Below the pieces are notes generated by a model that was given only the letters and a program-made list of their open reading frames with translations, searched no databases and was not told where the DNA came from. A DNA stretch of 64,000 nt from Solirubrobacter ginsenosidimutans (GTDB lineage Bacteria > Actinomycetota > Thermoleophilia > Solirubrobacterales > Solirubrobacteraceae): contig NZ_JAPDOD010000047.1 of NCBI RefSeq assembly GCF_027587205.1, forward strand, positions 1 through 64,000, in the 5' to 3' direction. Both the position numbers and the translations under genes were made by a program. Positions 38,200 through 46,123 of the stretch are shown here, piece by piece. The stretch's first letter is position 1; the number at the start of each line of letters is the position of its first letter.

Positions 38200-38604
38200 A
38201 TGTACCACTTCAGCCGTTCCATCTATCGCGAACTCGCTCCCGACATCATCGAGGAGCACGACGGGTCCGCGAACCACGAGCGCGTGCTGCGCTCTTGCGA
38301 GCTCTGCGTAGAGCGGCTCGCCACGGACTGGCACTACTTCGCCAGGCCGACGAAGACGCTGTTCAACGACATCCGGATCTACTTCCCGATGTCAGCCCAG
38401 CTACGGGTCTACAAGACCGTGGATCGCTACATGACCTTCGCGCGCGACTACTTCGCGAGCAACCCCGTGGCCGAACGCCTCGATTGCCGCGCGACGACAC
38501 GCCGCGGAACGCCATGCCAGCGCACGCCGTTGCCGCACAACGGCTACTGCCCGTCGCACCAGCATCTCGCTGAGACCGAGGACGTGCAGCAGCTCGCCGC
38601 CTGA
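38200..38604 (+). CDS. Conserved-looking protein with C-terminal Cys/His motif
   Basis: A 134-residue protein starting MYHFSRSIYRELAPDI, with GGGGAG about nine bases before the ATG. Residues 20-95 are helical and rich in aromatic residues (DWHYFARPTKTLF). The C-terminal part has C-x8-C-x10-C-x2-H spacing (DCRATTRRGTPCQ then YCPSHQ), which looks like a small zinc site of the GxPC type seen in phage and mobile proteins. I do not recognise a family. A strong hairpin follows the stop. Confidence 0.6.
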   Translation: MYHFSRSIYRELAPDIIEEHDGSANHERVLRSCELCVERLATDWHYFARPTKTLFNDIRIYFPMSAQLRVYKTVDRYMTFARDYFASNPVAERLDCRATTRRGTPCQRTPLPHNGYCPSHQHLAETEDVQQLAA

Positions 38605-38610
38605 GCGCTA

Positions 38611-38641
38611 GCGTCCACGCCTCCAACCGGGGCGTGGACGC
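38611..38641 (+). terminator. Strong hairpin after the Cys/His protein gene
   Basis: GCGTCCACGCC and its exact complement GGCGTGGACGC form an 11-base-pair stem around a nine-base loop, seven bases after the stop. No U tract follows. It would separate this gene from the dehydrogenase gene at 38679. Confidence 0.6.
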
Positions 38642-38678
38642 GCCTCACCCTCAGGCTGAGGTTGAGAAAGGTGGCGGT

Positions 38679-39557
38679 ATGGCTGAACAGGTCGGCTTCA
38701 TCGGGCTCGGGATCATGGGCTCGCTCCAGGCGATGAACCTCGCCAAGGCGGGCTATGAGCTGACGGTCTTCAACCGGACCCGCGAGAAGGCGGAGGCGTG
38801 GGTGGCCGAGCACGGCGGCACGGTCGCCGACTCGCCGCGCGCGGTCGCCGAGGTCTCGGACGTCGTGATCACGATGGTCGTGGACGGCGGCCAGGTCGAG
38901 GACATGATCGAGCAGGCGCTGCCGGGCGCCCGCCCCCGGACGCTCTTCGTGGACATGTCGACGATCGCCCCCGGAACGGCGCGTGCGCTGGACGAGCGGT
39001 TGCGCGAGGCCGGCCATGCGTTCGTGGACGCCCCCGTCACCGGCTCCTCGCCCAAGGCGCGCACGGGCACCCTGACGATCATGTGTGGCGGCGCCTCTGC
39101 TGACATCGAGCGGGCGCGACCGCTGTTCGAGATCATGGGCGAGAAGATCGTGGTCTGTGGCGAGGCGGGACAGGGCCAGGCGGTCAAGGTCATCTCACAG
39201 GCGATCACCGCGGTCAACTGCGCGACGCTCGCGCAGGGCCTGGTGCTGGCGCGCCAGACCGGCGTCGACGTCGACGCGTTGCTGCTGACGATGGATGGCG
39301 GCTCGTCGGACTCGACGATGCGCGCCCTGAAGGGCAAGCCGATGCTCGAGCACGACTTCACGCCGCTGTTCAAGCTGGCCCACATGCTCAAGGACGTCCA
39401 ACTGTGCCTCGCCGAGGCACGCACGGCCGGCTCCGCTTTTCCATTTGCCGGTCTAGCGGCCGAGCTCTACGGTGCGGGCATGGGACGGGGCCTCGGCGAC
39501 CAGGATTTCGCTGCGGTGCTCGAGGTGGTCGAGGGGATCACCGGCACGCGCCTGTGA
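38679..39557 (+). CDS. NAD(P)-dependent beta-hydroxyacid dehydrogenase
   Basis: A 292-residue member of the 3-hydroxyisobutyrate / tartronate semialdehyde reductase family: GFIGLGIMGSLQAMNLAKAG (Rossmann), FNRTREKAEAW, VDAPVTGSSPKARTGTLTIMCGG (substrate loop) and GQGQAVKVISQAI with the catalytic lysine. The ATG follows AAAGGTGG; a frame to 38634 was rejected. Substrate unresolved. Confidence 0.9.
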   Translation: MAEQVGFIGLGIMGSLQAMNLAKAGYELTVFNRTREKAEAWVAEHGGTVADSPRAVAEVSDVVITMVVDGGQVEDMIEQALPGARPRTLFVDMSTIAPGTARALDERLREAGHAFVDAPVTGSSPKARTGTLTIMCGGASADIERARPLFEIMGEKIVVCGEAGQGQAVKVISQAITAVNCATLAQGLVLARQTGVDVDALLLTMDGGSSDSTMRALKGKPMLEHDFTPLFKLAHMLKDVQLCLAEARTAGSAFPFAGLAAELYGAGMGRGLGDQDFAAVLEVVEGITGTRL

Positions 39558-39770
39558 GCAATGTGGCGCGATTGCACTCTGCTCGAATTTTTGTGCGTCG
39601 TTCGTAAAACTTACCGATTTGCAGGGATGTTTTGTGATTTCTCGAGCTTGTGCATAGTATGTGACGCACCGACCGGAGGTTTCCCAGTCGGAGTCGCGGG
39701 CAGGGTCGTGGCGCAGAGCCTCTGTATGGGGCTAAGCAGGCTTTTCCAACTCTCTCTTTAACCCACCTTT
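39558..39770 (+). other. AT-richer non-coding stretch before the DUF1802 gene
   Basis: 213 bases between genes, clearly richer in A/T than its surroundings from about 39575 to 39665 (GAATTTTTGTGCG, AAAACTTACCG, TTTTGTGATTT). No good frame. It probably holds the promoter of the DUF1802 gene; an untranslated RNA or a small foreign insertion cannot be excluded. It ends CTTTAACCCACCTTT before the ATG, with no ribosome binding site. Confidence 0.4.
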
Positions 39771-40403
39771 ATGCCGATCGCTTTCAAGGAATGGGCCGTC
39801 ACCGTGCGCGCCCTCGCCGAGGGTGAGCAACTGCTCACGCTTCGCAAAGGCGGGATCCGGGAGCCGGGCAAGCACTTTGCGCTCGAGCACGACCGCTTCT
39901 TCCTGTACCCCACGTTCGACCATCAACGCAACGACCTGGTGCGCGAGTCACACCAGCCGGAGTTGCGCCGCGCCCTCGAGGAGGGCGTGTGGCCCGAGGG
40001 CGAGCCGCCGGCACGCGCGCTGACGATGGACGGCGGGATCCCCCAGCCGGACCGCGTGCGCATCCGTGCCTGGGCAGAGGTGGCAGGAGCGTGGACGATC
40101 ACCGATCGTCGCGCCCTCGACGCCCTGTGCCCATTCCACGTGTGGACGACGGACTACGCCGAGAAGCGGCTGGCCTGGAAGCGCAGGCACCCGCTCAACG
40201 TGCTGCTCCTTCGCACCTACCGGATCCCGCGCCCCGTCACGGTGCGGGTCCGCGAGGACTACGGCGGATGCCGCTCGTGGCTGGAGATCACCCGCGACCT
40301 CCCCTTCGAGGGCACGCCCGTGCTGTCGGACGAGGAGTTCGAGCGCGTCTCGGCCGAGATCGCGAGCATCGCCGCCAACAACGGCGCCCCGGCCTACGCG
40401 TAG
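39771..40403 (+). CDS. DUF1802 family protein
   Basis: A 210-residue protein with the family start FKEWAVTVRALAEGEQLLTLRKGGIRE, then FFLYPTFDHQ and RIRAWAEV, and KRHPLNVLLLRTYRI-like strands. DUF1802 proteins are of unknown function, often coded near restriction or repair genes, but no such gene lies here. It is soluble. A GC hairpin (40420-40440) follows. Confidence 0.85.
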   Translation: MPIAFKEWAVTVRALAEGEQLLTLRKGGIREPGKHFALEHDRFFLYPTFDHQRNDLVRESHQPELRRALEEGVWPEGEPPARALTMDGGIPQPDRVRIRAWAEVAGAWTITDRRALDALCPFHVWTTDYAEKRLAWKRRHPLNVLLLRTYRIPRPVTVRVREDYGGCRSWLEITRDLPFEGTPVLSDEEFERVSAEIASIAANNGAPAYA

Positions 40404-40419
40404 GGCGCTGAAGTGGTCG

Positions 40420-40440
40420 CCGCGCGCTTGAGGCGCGCGG
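40420..40440 (+). terminator. GC hairpin after the DUF1802 gene
   Basis: CCGCGCGC and GCGCGCGG pair perfectly around a TTGAG loop, 17 bases after the stop. No U tract. The gap to the acylase gene (40441-40555) holds its promoter; TATCGT near 40530 could be the -10 box. Confidence 0.5.
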
Positions 40441-40555
40441 CCGCGTCGATGTCACTCACCGGCAGCGATCCGCCCGACATGCCACCGTTGCCGGATGGCC
40501 GCAGGTTTGCAGTTGCCACCGCGGGCGGGCGTATCGTGCCGCTCGAGGGCACGAC

Positions 40556-43276
40556 TTGGCGCTACTTCCCCAAAGACCATCCCGCGCGGTGATCGTCCGC
40601 GCCGCTGCCTGCTTCGCCGTCGCCGCCACGCTCCTCGCAGCGCCGCCGGCGAGCGCCCAGAGCCTGCCGATCCCGACGATCATCCCGGCGCCCGCCACCG
40701 CGCCGGCCCCGCAGGCCTACCAGGCCAACGACGCGACCGGCTTCCACTCGATCCTCCCATCGGGCACCCGCGGGCTCTACAGCCTGCCCGAGCTCGCCGC
40801 GAACCTGACGGCCGGCGCGACGGTCCCGCATTGCTGCGACCAGCTGCCGATGTACGAGAACCTCGTCTACGCGACACCCGGCCTGACGACCGAGGACATC
40901 CCCAAGTACTTCAAGGACGGGTCGTTCGGGGTCGCCGACAACAACGTCGAGCGGACCTACTCGCCCCGCGAGGACGTGACGATCGTGCGCGACAAGGGCT
41001 TCGGCGTGCCGCACGTCTACGGCGCCACACGCGCAGGCGCCATGTTCGGCCTCGGGTACGTCGGCGCCGAGGACCGGCTGTTCTTCATGGACGTCCTCCG
41101 GCACGCGGGGCGCGGGGAGCTGGCGAGCTTCGCCGGCGGCGCCAACGCCGGGCAGGACGCCGAGCAGTGGTCGGTCGCGCCCTACACGGAGCAGGACCTC
41201 GAACGCCAGGTCAACGACCTCCCGAAGTACCTCGGCGCCCAGGGCACGCAGATCGTCACCGACGCGAACAACTACATCGCCGGGGTCAACGAGTACATCC
41301 TCGAGGCCAAGCTCGACCCCACGAAGCTGCCCGGCGAGTACGCGGCGATCGGCCGCCCGCTCGGCCCGGACCTGTTCAAGCCGGCCGACATCATCGCCAC
41401 GGCCGCGATGGTGGGCGGGATCTTCGGCAAGGGCGGCGGGAAGGAGCTCGAGTTCTCGCAGCTGGCCGACGCGCTCGACCAGCGCTTCGGCCAGACCAAA
41501 GGCGCCAAGGCCTTCCAGGACTTCCGCGCGGCCGAGGACAAGGAAGCTCCCGTCACGGTCTTCAAGCGGCGCTTCCCCTACCAGGTGCCGCCGAAGACGG
41601 TCGCCAAGGGCAGCGTCGCGCGCCCCGACAAGGGCACGCTGAAGCTCAGCCCCGTGAGCCGCAGCGGAGCGTTCTTCCCGGGCGTCCCGGAGCGGACGTC
41701 CAACGCGCTGCTCGTCTCCGCGAGCGAGTCCGAGAGCGGCCACCCGCTGATGGTCGCGGGGCCGCAGGTCGGCTACTTCAACCCGCAGATCCTGATGGAG
41801 CAGGACGTCCACTCGCCCGCGGGCCCGGACGGGCCGGGGATCGACGCGCAGGGCGCGGCGTTCGTCGGCATCAACCTCTACATCCAGCTCGGCCGCGGGC
41901 GCGACTACGCGTGGAGCGCGACCTCCGCCGGCCAGGACATCATCGACACCTTCGCCGTGCCCCTCTGCGACGCCACCCACTACCGCTTCCGCGGTCGGTG
42001 CGAGCCGATCGAGGTGCTGCAGAAGACCGAGCGCTGGGTGCCGACGCTCGCCGACCAGACCAAGGCCGGGTCGCAGACGCTCAGAGCCGAGCGGACCAAG
42101 CTCGGCCTCGTCGCGGGCCGCGGCAAAGTCCACGGCAAGCCGGTGATCTTCACCAAGCTGCGCTCGACCTACTTCCACGAGGTCGACGGCGCCGCCGGCT
42201 TCATGGACTTCAACACGCCCGAGCTGATCACGGACCCCGGGTCCTTCCAGCGCGCGGCGGCGAAGGTCGGCTACACGTTCAACTGGTTCTACACGGACGC
42301 CGACCACATCGCCTACTTCAACTCGGGCGCCAACCCTGTGCGGGCCAAGGGCGTCGACAACGACTTCCCGGTCGCGGCGAAGTTCGAGTGGCAGGGCTGG
42401 AACCCGGACACGTGGCAGGCGGCGTTCACCCCGCCCGCCGAGCACCCGCAGGCCGTCGACCAGTCCTACTTCGTCAACTGGAACAACAAGCAGGCGCACG
42501 GCTACCGCTCCGCGGACGCCAACGCCTACTCGTCGACCTACCGCTCGGTCATGCTCGAGGACCGCGTCAAACAAGGGATCGCGGGTGCGAGGAAGCTGAC
42601 GCTGCCGAAGCTGATCGACGCGATGGAGCTCGCCGGCTCCGGCGACCTGCGCGCCCACGTGGACCTGCCACTCGCGCTGCGGGTCATCGGCAAGCCGAGC
42701 GACCCGGCGCTCAAGAAGGCAATCGACGGGCTGCAGGCGTGGCGCGCCGGCGGCGGCCTCCGCCGCGACGCCGACCACGACGGCGTCTACGAGCACTCCG
42801 GCGCGATCCGGATCATGGACGCCTGGTGGCCCCTGTGGGTGAAGGCGCAGTTCGAGCCCGCACTCGGCGCGGCCGCGTTCAAGACCCTCACCGACACCGT
42901 CTCGATCGACAACCCGCCCAACAACCACGGCGACCACCTCGGGTCGGCGTTCCAGGGCTCCTGGTACGGCTACGTGAGCAAGGACCTCCGCCAGACGCTC
43001 GGCGACCCCGTCAAGGGCCGCTACTCGCGCGCCTACTGCGGGACGCTGCGCAGGTGCCGCGCCGCAATGCGGGCATCGCTGCGCGAAGCGCTGCGGGCGC
43101 CCGACCCCTATACCGGCGACGCGGTGTGCGAGAAGCAGCCCAAGCTCAACGCGCAGTGGTGCTTCGACGCCGTCCGCCAGCGCCCCGTCGGCGGCACCTC
43201 CCAGCCGCTGATTCACTGGATCAACCGGCCGACCTACCAGCAGGCCGTCGAGATCCCGCGCCGGCTCTCACGTTAA
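40556..43276 (+). CDS. Secreted penicillin-acylase-family N-terminal nucleophile hydrolase
   Basis: A 906-residue exported amidase that hydrolyses penicillins or acyl-homoserine lactones in known members. Signal peptide about 12-34 (AACFAVAATLLAAPPASA-Q). The alpha chain has VTIVRDKGFGVPHVYG and GYVGAEDRLFFMDVLRHAGRGEL. Autocatalytic cleavage should occur before Ser in PERTSNALLVSAS, followed by GHPLMVAGPQVGYF. The beta chain has WYTDADHIAYFNSG-like and NNHGDHLGSAF strings. TTG is used with GAGGG seven bases upstream; a GTG 11 codons later is possible. Confidence 0.9.
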   Translation: MALLPQRPSRAVIVRAAACFAVAATLLAAPPASAQSLPIPTIIPAPATAPAPQAYQANDATGFHSILPSGTRGLYSLPELAANLTAGATVPHCCDQLPMYENLVYATPGLTTEDIPKYFKDGSFGVADNNVERTYSPREDVTIVRDKGFGVPHVYGATRAGAMFGLGYVGAEDRLFFMDVLRHAGRGELASFAGGANAGQDAEQWSVAPYTEQDLERQVNDLPKYLGAQGTQIVTDANNYIAGVNEYILEAKLDPTKLPGEYAAIGRPLGPDLFKPADIIATAAMVGGIFGKGGGKELEFSQLADALDQRFGQTKGAKAFQDFRAAEDKEAPVTVFKRRFPYQVPPKTVAKGSVARPDKGTLKLSPVSRSGAFFPGVPERTSNALLVSASESESGHPLMVAGPQVGYFNPQILMEQDVHSPAGPDGPGIDAQGAAFVGINLYIQLGRGRDYAWSATSAGQDIIDTFAVPLCDATHYRFRGRCEPIEVLQKTERWVPTLADQTKAGSQTLRAERTKLGLVAGRGKVHGKPVIFTKLRSTYFHEVDGAAGFMDFNTPELITDPGSFQRAAAKVGYTFNWFYTDADHIAYFNSGANPVRAKGVDNDFPVAAKFEWQGWNPDTWQAAFTPPAEHPQAVDQSYFVNWNNKQAHGYRSADANAYSSTYRSVMLEDRVKQGIAGARKLTLPKLIDAMELAGSGDLRAHVDLPLALRVIGKPSDPALKKAIDGLQAWRAGGGLRRDADHDGVYEHSGAIRIMDAWWPLWVKAQFEPALGAAAFKTLTDTVSIDNPPNNHGDHLGSAFQGSWYGYVSKDLRQTLGDPVKGRYSRAYCGTLRRCRAAMRASLREALRAPDPYTGDAVCEKQPKLNAQWCFDAVRQRPVGGTSQPLIHWINRPTYQQAVEIPRRLSR

Positions 43277-43297
43277 CGCGGCTAGCGTAGGGCGCAC

Positions 43298-44050
43298 ATG
43301 GCCTGGGTGGACACGGTCTCCGAGACGTTCGTGGCGCGCCACGACGAGCGCGATGAGGATGATGCCGCGCGGGTGCTGGCGCAGCTCGAGTTCGCCCGCA
43401 CCCGCCTCGAGGAGCGCTTCGAGACACGGCCGGGGGAACTCGCGGTCGTGCTGCACTCCTCGGTGGCGCAATTGGACGCCGCCCAGCCCTGGCTCCCCCT
43501 CGCGCGCCGTCTCACCGCTCCCGCCGCCCGCCGCTACGTCGTCGGGGTCGCCGGCCAGCGGGAGCTGCACGTGCTCGCCCCGCGGCTGCTCGCCCACCGC
43601 GCCTCCAACGTCGAGGGCTCGCTCGAGATGCTGATGCTCGCGCCGTCCGCCCTGCTCGCCCGCCGCTATGTGGCGGACAATCACCCGAAGCTCCCGCCGC
43701 CCGTCAGCCCGCCGCGGATCGCGCGCTGGGGCCGCTGGGCGTGGCTGGTCGAAGGTGCCGCGCAGTGGCTCTCCGGCCAGACCCGCCACGTTCGCCCCGC
43801 CGTCGCCCGCCGCCTGCGGGAAGGCTCCGCGCCGTCGTTTCCGCCCTCACGCGTCGACGCCCTGCTGCTGGGCGGGTCGGTGTTCGACCTGCTGGCGCGC
43901 GAGGAGGGCGACCGCGCGTGCGTGACGCTCGCCCGCGGGCCGCACCCGGACGGGCCGATCCGCGCGCTCGAGATCGCGTTCCCGCGCTCGATCCGCCACA
44001 CCGAGGAGGCGTGGCGAAGCCACCTCTCGCGGCTCGGCGAGGGGGGTTAG
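43298..44050 (+). CDS. Peptidase-MA-like protein with lost zinc motif
   Basis: A 250-residue soluble protein. The order VSETFVARHDERDEDDAARVLAQLEFA, ELAVVLHSS, then LVEGAAQWLSGQ resembles peptidase-MA-like proteins, where HExxH is followed by a WxxEGxA segment. Here the HExxH position reads EMLMLAPSALL, so no zinc site is present and it is unlikely to be an active protease. TAGCGT nine bases before the ATG suggests a leaderless mRNA. It overlaps the zinc-ribbon gene by four bases, tail to tail. Confidence 0.55.
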   Translation: MAWVDTVSETFVARHDERDEDDAARVLAQLEFARTRLEERFETRPGELAVVLHSSVAQLDAAQPWLPLARRLTAPAARRYVVGVAGQRELHVLAPRLLAHRASNVEGSLEMLMLAPSALLARRYVADNHPKLPPPVSPPRIARWGRWAWLVEGAAQWLSGQTRHVRPAVARRLREGSAPSFPPSRVDALLLGGSVFDLLAREEGDRACVTLARGPHPDGPIRALEIAFPRSIRHTEEAWRSHLSRLGEGG

Positions 44051-44535
44051 TCGAAGAAGGGCGCGGCGACCGTCGCCGCGAAGGCGATGATCGCGGTCAG
44101 CGCGAGGGTGAAGGCGAGCGTCCGCACCCACATCGGGTACCGCTCGGCGGGGAGCCGCCGCGGTGCCTTCGGGTCGCCCAAGAGCTCGCGCGCGGCGTCC
44201 AGCCCACCGGCCGCGACCATCACGTCGCGCGGGCCGGAGGCGAGGAAGTCCGGGACGTCGAACCCGCCCGAGCGGCGGGCGAGCGACGGGATGCCCTCCT
44301 CGAGCAGCAGGCCCTGGATGAGCTCGGCCTCGGCCTGGTTGCGCGCCCACGCGGCGCGGACCAGCGGACCTTCGGCGTAGGTCGGATGCACCTTGCGCGC
44401 CCGCTCGGCGAGCTCGGAGCGCGGCGGCTCCTCCGTAGCGCCCTCGCGCACCAGCGGCAGTCCACACGCCTCGCAGAAGCGCTCGTGTGGCTCATGCGCC
44501 GCGGCGCAGGAGGGGCACACGAGCGTGTCGCTCAA
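44047..44535 (-). CDS. Zinc-ribbon, DUF2007-like signal domain, membrane tail
   Basis: A 162-residue protein. Residues 6-25 are a zinc ribbon (VCPSCAAAHE to FCEACG). Residues 60-115 resemble DUF2007 (putative signal-transducing domain: AEAELIQGLLLEEGIPSLARR and DVMVAAGGLDAARELL). One transmembrane helix closes the protein (TLAFTLALTAIIAFAATVAA). The TTG overlaps the JAMM gene stop (TTGA), so the two are coupled. Function unknown. Confidence 0.72.
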   Translation of the reverse strand: MSDTLVCPSCAAAHEPHERFCEACGLPLVREGATEEPPRSELAERARKVHPTYAEGPLVRAAWARNQAEAELIQGLLLEEGIPSLARRSGGFDVPDFLASGPRDVMVAAGGLDAARELLGDPKAPRRLPAERYPMWVRTLAFTLALTAIIAFAATVAAPFFD

Positions 44536-44951
44536 TCGGTGACCTCGAGCGTGACCTGCTCGACGGTGTTGCCGACGATCGACCACAGCCGGAGGTCGGG
44601 CTCGGCGCTCTTGGTCCCGACGATCAGGTAGAGCGTGCCGGGCCACGCGGGGTCGTCGCTGTCGCCGAACTTCGCGAGGTTGACGTCGGTCTCGGAGGGA
44701 ACGGGGTCCGAGCGCGTGTGCGAGTGGTAGATCATCCCGAGAGCGAGGCCGGCGTCCTCGATCTCCTCGGTGATCCGCAGCTGCTCGCGCGGATCCATCA
44801 CGTACTTGAACTTGCTCTTGGCCGTGTTGGCGGTGCGGTACACCTGCACCGCGTCGCCGTCACGGGAGGAGATCAGGCCGCAGCACTCCAGCGGAGCGTC
44901 GGCGTAGGCGTGCTCGACGACGTCGTCGAGGAGAGCTTTGGAGATTCGCAG
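44532..44951 (-). CDS. JAMM/MPN metalloprotease, Mec-like
   Basis: A 139-residue JAB1/MPN domain. Glu22 in LECCGL and the HxH-x7-S-x2-D motif (YHSHTRSDPVPSETD) are intact, so it should be an active zinc isopeptidase. Mycobacterial Mec of this size releases cysteine from the sulfur carrier CysO, and cysM lies 1.2 kb upstream on this strand; the same job is inferred here although no cysO is seen. The only start giving the family N-terminus (RISKALLDD) is a CTG, six bases after tatA. Confidence 0.85.
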   Translation of the reverse strand: MRISKALLDDVVEHAYADAPLECCGLISSRDGDAVQVYRTANTAKSKFKYVMDPREQLRITEEIEDAGLALGMIYHSHTRSDPVPSETDVNLAKFGDSDDPAWPGTLYLIVGTKSAEPDLRLWSIVGNTVEQVTLEVTD

Positions 44952-44954
44952 GGC

Positions 44955-45161
44955 TTACTTGGCGCGGTGGAGGGGCGGGGGGGAGTCCGACTCGTCGTCA
45001 TCGTCGAGCTTGACGGCGCCGCTGATCGAGTCCTTGAACTCGCGCATGCCCTTGCCGAGTGATCGGCCGACTTCCGGCAGGCGCTTCGGCCCGACGACGA
45101 GAAGCGCGATGATGGCGACGACGAAGAGCTCCATCGGCCCGATGTTGCTGACGAACGGCAT
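44955..45161 (-). CDS. tatA: Twin-arginine translocase subunit TatA/E
   Basis: A 68-residue protein: short periplasmic start, hydrophobic helix (MELFVVAIIALLVV), hinge GPKRLPEVGRSLGKGMREFK and an acidic tail. TatA forms the Tat pore. AAGGGGAACG lies before the ATG. The gene upstream encodes an RRRD Tat signal, so substrate and pore component are encoded together. TatC is not in the window. Confidence 0.95.
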   Translation of the reverse strand: MPFVSNIGPMELFVVAIIALLVVGPKRLPEVGRSLGKGMREFKDSISGAVKLDDDDESDSPPPLHRAK

Positions 45162-45194
45162 GATCGTTCCCCTTGAAGTGTTAGGTCCTCTAGC

Positions 45195-45680
45195 TTACCC
45201 GCCGTCAGTCTCACGGCGAAGGATGAGCAGGTGCTGGGAATGTGAGGCGAGGATGGTCGCGGCGGTCATGGCGATCTTGGCGTCCGGCAGCGCGGGAACA
45301 GCGTTGCGGTAGAGCGCGACGAGATCCTCCTCGAGCAGCACCGCGGCGGCGATCGCCCCCTTGGCGTCCGCCCGCGCGAGCTGCTCGGCGGTCGCGTCGA
45401 TGTCGCTCGCCCACTGCGGCGGGCGCGGCGTCCCGAGCCCGACGGCGGCGAGCTCGGTCGCGATCGCGGCGGCGTGATCGGCCTCGTGGCCGCGCAGCGT
45501 CACGAACAGCGGGTCGAGGTGCGCGACGCGGTCGTAGGCGAGCGAGGCGCCCATCTCGCGCCGCCAGAGGCCGAGCAGCAGCCCGCCCTCGTCGATCGCG
45601 GCGCCCGCCACGGCGGGGGCGAGAAGGCCGCCGGCGAGCGCGACGCCACCGGCCTTGAGCACGTCTCGTCGTCGCAGCAT
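45195..45680 (-). CDS. Tat-exported ferritin-like domain protein
   Basis: A 161-residue protein with an RRRDVLKAGG Tat signal and a hydrophobic stretch ending AVAGA-A. The mature part is a four-helix bundle with TLRGHEADHAAAIATELAAVG and LLEEDLVALYRNAV, which place Glu and His as in ferritin-like (DUF4439-type) domains, so a metal site may remain. The ATG overlaps the preceding stop by one base. Encoded next to the second ferritin-like protein and to tatA. Confidence 0.8.
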   Translation of the reverse strand: MLRRRDVLKAGGVALAGGLLAPAVAGAAIDEGGLLLGLWRREMGASLAYDRVAHLDPLFVTLRGHEADHAAAIATELAAVGLGTPRPPQWASDIDATAEQLARADAKGAIAAAVLLEEDLVALYRNAVPALPDAKIAMTAATILASHSQHLLILRRETDGG

Positions 45681-46123
45681 CAGACCGGTTGGCCCGGGAA
45701 GGCGGTCGGGAGCGGCGGGCGGCCGAGCTCGGCGAGCAGGCGCGATTCGGCGGCGGCGGCTTCGACGATCAGGCCGGAGAGCAGCTCGCGGTGATCGTCG
45801 CCGCCCAGCTCGCCCACCGCCGCGACGTGTGCGCGCAGCGCGGCGCTCTCGGCGGCCAGCGCCGCGGTCGCGCCCGTCGCACCCGCCGCGGGAGCCGCGC
45901 CCGGCGTCCCGCCGGCGTCACGCAGCGCGTCCTCGACCAGCTTCACCCGCGCTTCGGCGTTGCGGCGCTCCGCCCCACCCGCGTAGGCACTTGCGACCGC
46001 CTGCGTCACCCGCAGCTGTTCATCCAGCACGGCAGCCGGATCGACCTTCGCCTCTTCAGGTGGTCCGCAGCCGGCCAACAACGCGAGAGCGCCGGCGCCC
46101 AGAAGCGCGCGGCGGGTTACCAC
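45680..46123 (-). CDS. Ferritin-like lipoprotein, metal site probably lost
   Basis: A 147-residue protein with TRRALLGAGALALLAGCGP: a twin-arginine-like start and a lipobox (LLAGC), so it is a lipoprotein, possibly Tat-exported. The rest is helical and resembles its neighbour, but the usual Glu/His ligands are not conserved (ESAALRAHVAAV). GTG start, seven bases inside cysM. It looks like a diverged duplicate of the 45195 gene. Confidence 0.7.
   Translation of the reverse strand: MVTRRALLGAGALALLAGCGPPEEAKVDPAAVLDEQLRVTQAVASAYAGGAERRNAEARVKLVEDALRDAGGTPGAAPAAGATGATAALAAESAALRAHVAAVGELGGDDHRELLSGLIVEAAAAESRLLAELGRPPLPTAFPGQPV

Noticed and set aside
40562..43216. 884-residue antisense frame in the acylase gene
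   Set aside because: Mirror of a high-GC coding region; the acylase frame has the signal peptide, nucleophile and family motifs.
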